Assembly (NCBI GenBank): GCA_002030045.1 | Contig: LQBI01000034.1 | Location: forward strand, 1-41,156 | Length of the DNA stretch: 41,156 nucleotides | Direction: 5' to 3' | Source of the DNA: Candidatus Aegiribacteria sp. MLS_C | Lineage (GTDB): Bacteria > Fermentibacterota > Fermentibacteria > Fermentibacterales > JCC-6 | In this document: positions 38,195 through 41,156 of the stretch, piece after piece | How positions within the stretch are numbered: position 1 is the stretch's first letter | Layout: every line of letters starts with the position of its first letter | Notes under the pieces: model-generated | Seen by the model: only the letters and a program-made list of their open reading frames with translations | What the model was told of the DNA's origin: nothing | The model's database searches: none | Program-made: the position numbers and the translations under genes

Positions 38195-39709
38195 ATGGAT
38201 CGATCATTTCTCACCTTCGAAACCGTTTCGTACAGGTATCCCGGTAGCCCGGAGCCGGTGCTCGACGGACTATCCTTCAGCATCGGACCCGGATGGACCG
38301 CGGTCGTCGGGGCCAACGGGTGCGGCAAGACCACCCTCCTCAGACTGGCGTGCGGGCTCATGCAGCCCGACGAGGGTAAGGTGCACGCCTCCGGGCGGGC
38401 CTTTTACTGCATGCAGAGGACCGATCGTCCTCCCGGGGGCTTCGAGGAGTTCGTCCGGGCCTGGATGTATCCGGCCATCATGGACAGGTTGGGAGTGGAA
38501 TGGGACTGGCCAGTGCGCTGGGAGACCCTGTCCCACGGCGAGAGGAAGAGGGCACAACTTGCCATGGCCCTTGCGGCCTCCCCGGACATCCTGGCCGTGG
38601 ACGAACCTGTGAACCACCTTGACAGCAGCGCCCGCGCACTGGTCCGGGAGGCGCTTATGGAATACCGCGGGACTGGTCTGCTGGTAAGCCACGACAGGGA
38701 CCTGATCGACTCGCTGGCATCCAGGTGCGGTCTCCTGGACGCAGGCGGCATGACGCTGAGGAAGGGCGGGTACTCGGTGGCCGGGAGGGAGGACGGCAGG
38801 GAGCAGTCATCCCTCAGGGACGGAAGGGAGAAAGCCAGGGAGAAGTACCTGCGAATGAAGCGGGACGCAAGGCGCAAGCAGCTGACTGCTCGGACGCTTC
38901 AGGCCCGGAGCTGCGGGCGAAGGGTGACCTACAGGGACATCTGCCTGTCCGGTATCGACGGCCCTTCAAGGATCGACGGCTCGGTACAGAAGGCGGGTCA
39001 GCTCAGCAGGACGGCGCTGGCAAGGATGGAACGGGCCAGGGACGAGATGGAGTCCATCAGGTTCAGGAAGGAGTACGAGAACGGCATCAGCATACCCGGG
39101 GAGCGGTCCGGCAGGAACGTTCTGATCGACCTGCCCGGCGGAATCCTTCGGCTTGGGAGCCTTCGTCTGGACCATCCTCGTCTCTGCCTGACGCCGGACC
39201 ATCGAGTAGCCCTGACAGGCCCGAACGGTTCGGGAAAGAGCACGCTGATCGGGAAACTGCTGGAGTGCGCAGAACTGCCCGGGGGCAGACTGCTCCTCAT
39301 TCCCCAGGAACTCACTGGTGAGGAGTCCGCGGAAGTCCTCCACCGGGCCAGGCGCCTCGGGTCGGATGAACTGGGCTGCGTCATGTCCTGCGTGAGGAGA
39401 CTGGGCACGGACCCCGGCCCCCTGCTCGACAGCCGCATGCCCAGCCCCGGAGAGACGAGGAAACTGATGCTCTGCCTCGGTCTGCTGAAGAGGCCATGGC
39501 TGGTGATCATGGACGAACCGACCAACCACCTGGACCTTCCCGGCATCGAGTGCCTGGAGGAGGCCCTCTGCGGACTGGAGAGCGCTCTGCTCCTGGTGAG
39601 CCACGACAGGAGGTTCCTTGAGAGGACCACCGCCGAGGAATGGAGAGTGGCCCCTGATGACGGGCACATGTCCCTTTCTATATTCCATGCCTGGGGGAGC
39701 TGCAAATGA
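38195..39709 (+). CDS. ABC-F type duplicated ATPase (504 aa)
   Basis: Soluble protein with two ABC ATPase domains and no membrane part, as in ABC-F translation factors. Domain 1: Walker A GANGCGKTT (39-47), signature LSHGERKRAQLAMAL, Walker B ILAVDEPVNHLD, switch LVSHDRDL. Domain 2: GPNGSGKST, signature SPGETRKLMLCLGL (the LSGGQ block is altered), Walker B LVIMDEPTNHLD, switch LVSHDRRF. A basic helical linker (about 205-300) with REKAREKYLRMKRDARRKQL joins them and would be the ribosome-contacting arm. Members rescue stalled ribosomes or protect them from antibiotics; which subgroup this is cannot be told. ATG 38195 follows GGAAGGAAA. Confidence 0.88.
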   Translation: MDRSFLTFETVSYRYPGSPEPVLDGLSFSIGPGWTAVVGANGCGKTTLLRLACGLMQPDEGKVHASGRAFYCMQRTDRPPGGFEEFVRAWMYPAIMDRLGVEWDWPVRWETLSHGERKRAQLAMALAASPDILAVDEPVNHLDSSARALVREALMEYRGTGLLVSHDRDLIDSLASRCGLLDAGGMTLRKGGYSVAGREDGREQSSLRDGREKAREKYLRMKRDARRKQLTARTLQARSCGRRVTYRDICLSGIDGPSRIDGSVQKAGQLSRTALARMERARDEMESIRFRKEYENGISIPGERSGRNVLIDLPGGILRLGSLRLDHPRLCLTPDHRVALTGPNGSGKSTLIGKLLECAELPGGRLLLIPQELTGEESAEVLHRARRLGSDELGCVMSCVRRLGTDPGPLLDSRMPSPGETRKLMLCLGLLKRPWLVIMDEPTNHLDLPGIECLEEALCGLESALLLVSHDRRFLERTTAEEWRVAPDDGHMSLSIFHAWGSCK

Positions 39710-40170
39710 CGGCATCGATCTTTGCAGCGGCGTTCATTCTTCCATTGGAGGAGCCGTTGGATGCACATCGAATAACGAGCATCGTCTACGAGTATACGGA
39801 TTCCCCGGTGCCGCCCCGGTATCACAGGAGCTACGCGATAACCGTTGACAGGGACTCTGTCCGGATCGTCGTGGATTCCTACGGCGAGGTGCTGGCCAGC
39901 GGGAACTACTCGACCGGTACCGAAACCTTCGAGGAAGTATGCGCCGCCCTGGCGGAGGCCGGGCTGTCGGTCGGCAGCGAAAGGGAGAACGACGGGTGCA
40001 CGGGCGGGACGACGGAGACGGTGACAGTCCGCAATGCGGAGGGAGTGGTCATGGAAGGATGGGTATACCACTGCGGAGGTGGGGATTACGGTACGCTGAG
40101 AGGGAACGCCGGGCACCTGGCGGCAGCGGTGAAGGCACTCATCCCCGACCTCGAGGAACTGCTCCGATGA
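39706..40170 (+). CDS. Hypothetical protein (154 aa)
   Basis: The start ATG overlaps the ABC-F stop (ATGA), so it is translationally coupled. A short hydrophobic N-terminus (SIFAAAFILPL) might be a weak signal peptide. The body is strand-rich: ITSIVYEYTDSPVPPRYHRS, YAITVDRDSVRIVVDSYGEV, then two Cys (GCTGGTTET, VYHCGGGDYG) and a final helix LAAAVKALIPDLEELL. No family is recognised. Coupling on both sides (ABC-F and IadA) suggests real expression. Confidence 0.65.
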   Translation: MTASIFAAAFILPLEEPLDAHRITSIVYEYTDSPVPPRYHRSYAITVDRDSVRIVVDSYGEVLASGNYSTGTETFEEVCAALAEAGLSVGSERENDGCTGGTTETVTVRNAEGVVMEGWVYHCGGGDYGTLRGNAGHLAAAVKALIPDLEELLR

Positions 40171-41156
40171 GGGCCGGCAGCGGAGGCGGCCGACTCACTC
40201 TTCTCAGGGGTTGCAGGCTCTTCACCCCGAAGGACCTCGGCACGGTGGACCTTCTCCTGTGCTGTGGTTCGGTTGCGGCGGTGGAGAGCAGAATTCCAGT
40301 GCCCTCCGGGTTGGACGTGGAGGCGGTGGACCTCTCGGGGATGATCGCGACGCCTGGTTTCGTGGACCTTCACGTGCATCTGACAGGCGGCGGCGGCGAG
40401 GGAGGGTTCTCCACCCGGGTGCCGGAGATGCAGCTCTCTCGAATGACCCTCGCCGGAATCACCACCGTCGTCGGAGTACTGGGCACGGACGACGTATCCC
40501 GTCATCCGGAGACGCTACTGGCAAAGGTTCTGGGTCTCAGGGACGAAGGCATCACGGCGCTCATGATGACGGGTTCCTACCAGTTCCCGCCGGTTACTCT
40601 GACCGGCTCCGTACGGAAGGACATCGCCCTTATTGAACCGGTGATCGGGGTCGGTGAGGTAGCCCTCTCGGACCACCGGTCCTCCCAGCCGACCTTCGAG
40701 GATTTCGTACGCCTGGCGGCCGAGGCTCGGGTGGGAGGCCTCCTGGGAGGAAAGCCGGGTCTGGTGAACGTGCACATGGGCGGAGGCCCGGCGGGAATGG
40801 ACTACCTCTTCAGAATGCTGAAGGAAACCGAGATCCCCGTGAGCCAGGTACTGCCGACCCACGTCACCAGGTCCGCGGAACTCTTCGAGCAGGCCCTCGG
40901 GCTGGTGGAGGCCGGAGGAAGCATCGACATCACCGCATCCGGCCAGAGGAGGTCCGGCGGAGTCGACTCGTCAAGGGCACTGTCGGATCTCATGTCCAGG
41001 GATCTGCCCCTGGAGAGGGTATCCATCAGCTCCGACGCGGGGGGGAGCCTTCCGGTATTTGACAGCAGCGGTGTCCTTCAGGGCCTGTCAGTCGCCGAGC
41101 CCGGAACACTGCTGAGCGAATTCCGCCGCCTGGTCAGGGAAGAGGGATTCCCTGTG
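40167..41156 (+). CDS. iadA: Isoaspartyl dipeptidase (IadA-like), 3' end outside window
   Basis: Amidohydrolase that cleaves isoaspartyl dipeptides from damaged proteins. ATG 40167 overlaps the previous stop (ATGA); 330 codons are inside the window and the family usually has about 390. Visible blocks: TPGFVDLHVHLTGGGGEGGF (metal HxH), GVLGTDDVSRHPETLLAK, MTGSYQFP, LSDHRSSQPTFEDFVRLAAE, GLLGGKPGLVNVHMGGGPAG, VLPTHVTRS and ISSDAGGSLPVFD. The metal-bridging carboxylated Lys of E. coli IadA (GVK-CAISDHRS) aligns with Glu164 here (GVG-EVALSDHRS), a substitution known in other amidohydrolases. With PepP upstream this suggests peptide salvage or repair. Confidence 0.88.
   Translation, partial: MRAGSGGGRLTLLRGCRLFTPKDLGTVDLLLCCGSVAAVESRIPVPSGLDVEAVDLSGMIATPGFVDLHVHLTGGGGEGGFSTRVPEMQLSRMTLAGITTVVGVLGTDDVSRHPETLLAKVLGLRDEGITALMMTGSYQFPPVTLTGSVRKDIALIEPVIGVGEVALSDHRSSQPTFEDFVRLAAEARVGGLLGGKPGLVNVHMGGGPAGMDYLFRMLKETEIPVSQVLPTHVTRSAELFEQALGLVEAGGSIDITASGQRRSGGVDSSRALSDLMSRDLPLERVSISSDAGGSLPVFDSSGVLQGLSVAEPGTLLSEFRRLVREEGFPV

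Overview
The window is about 41 kb of GC-rich bacterial DNA. It is densely packed with genes except for its first 2.4 kb. The organism is probably a Gram-negative anaerobe or facultative anaerobe from a poorly cultured lineage of the FCB type (Fermentibacteria-, Eisenbacteria- or Latescibacteria-like). The grounds are a secreted protease ending in a YPNPF / YDLSGR / GxYF(V/I) sorting-type module, several lipoproteins, an orange-protein-like (ORP) ATPase/NifX cluster typical of anaerobes, and no close match to a model genome. This placement is inference. No rRNA, tRNA, CRISPR array or intact transposase was seen.

Region by region. 1-2378 is gene-poor and looks eroded. It holds the 5' end of a NuoE/HydC-like gene cut off at a 21-bp direct repeat, an isolated V4R-like Cys protein behind a perfect palindrome, and about 1 kb of DNA without a convincing gene. 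2379-5968 carries a lipoprotein sulfatase/phosphatase-fold enzyme, two small lipoproteins and a membrane protein with a PH-like tail. 6242-8763 is a staphyloxanthin-type carotenoid tailoring block: an intact CrtP/CrtN-like oxidase followed by a broken glycosyltransferase (crtQ-like) fused by deletion to a decapitated acyltransferase (crtO-like). 8904-12570 is a trehalose locus: a trehalose-6-phosphate synthase with a degenerate phosphatase domain and an 18-bp minisatellite tail, then a TreT-like trehalose synthase. 12629-17137 has a secreted propeller-like protein, a 930-aa HEAT-type protein and a small membrane protein. 17154-21016 is a compact leftward operon: PadR regulator, DUF5320 protein, two NifX-fold proteins and two MinD-type ATPases with two [4Fe-4S] clusters each. 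21106-23686 has a PLP racemase, a GNAT acetyltransferase and an EamA exporter. 23742-27852 carries a soluble multi-PAS hybrid histidine kinase and a phosphomannomutase/phosphoglucomutase. 27944-30385 is a secreted papain-like protease. 30598-33292 is the TldD/TldE pair. 33474-33908 is a small heat-shock protein whose ribosome binding site is sequestered in a fourU-like hairpin. 34052-41156 runs rightward with a nitroreductase, Xaa-Pro peptidase, TadA, a metallophosphoesterase, an ABC-F ATPase, an orphan small protein and the start of an isoaspartyl dipeptidase that is cut by the window end.

Functional themes are stress protection (trehalose, small heat-shock protein), protein and peptide turnover (TldD/E, PepP, IadA, C1 protease), Fe-S/metallocluster ATPases, and envelope pigment tailoring that appears to have been lost recently. 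The observations most worth following are the RNA thermometer candidate, the phosphatase-dead OtsA/OtsB fusion beside TreT, the ORP-like operon with its PadR operator, and the collapsed crtQ/crtO pair.
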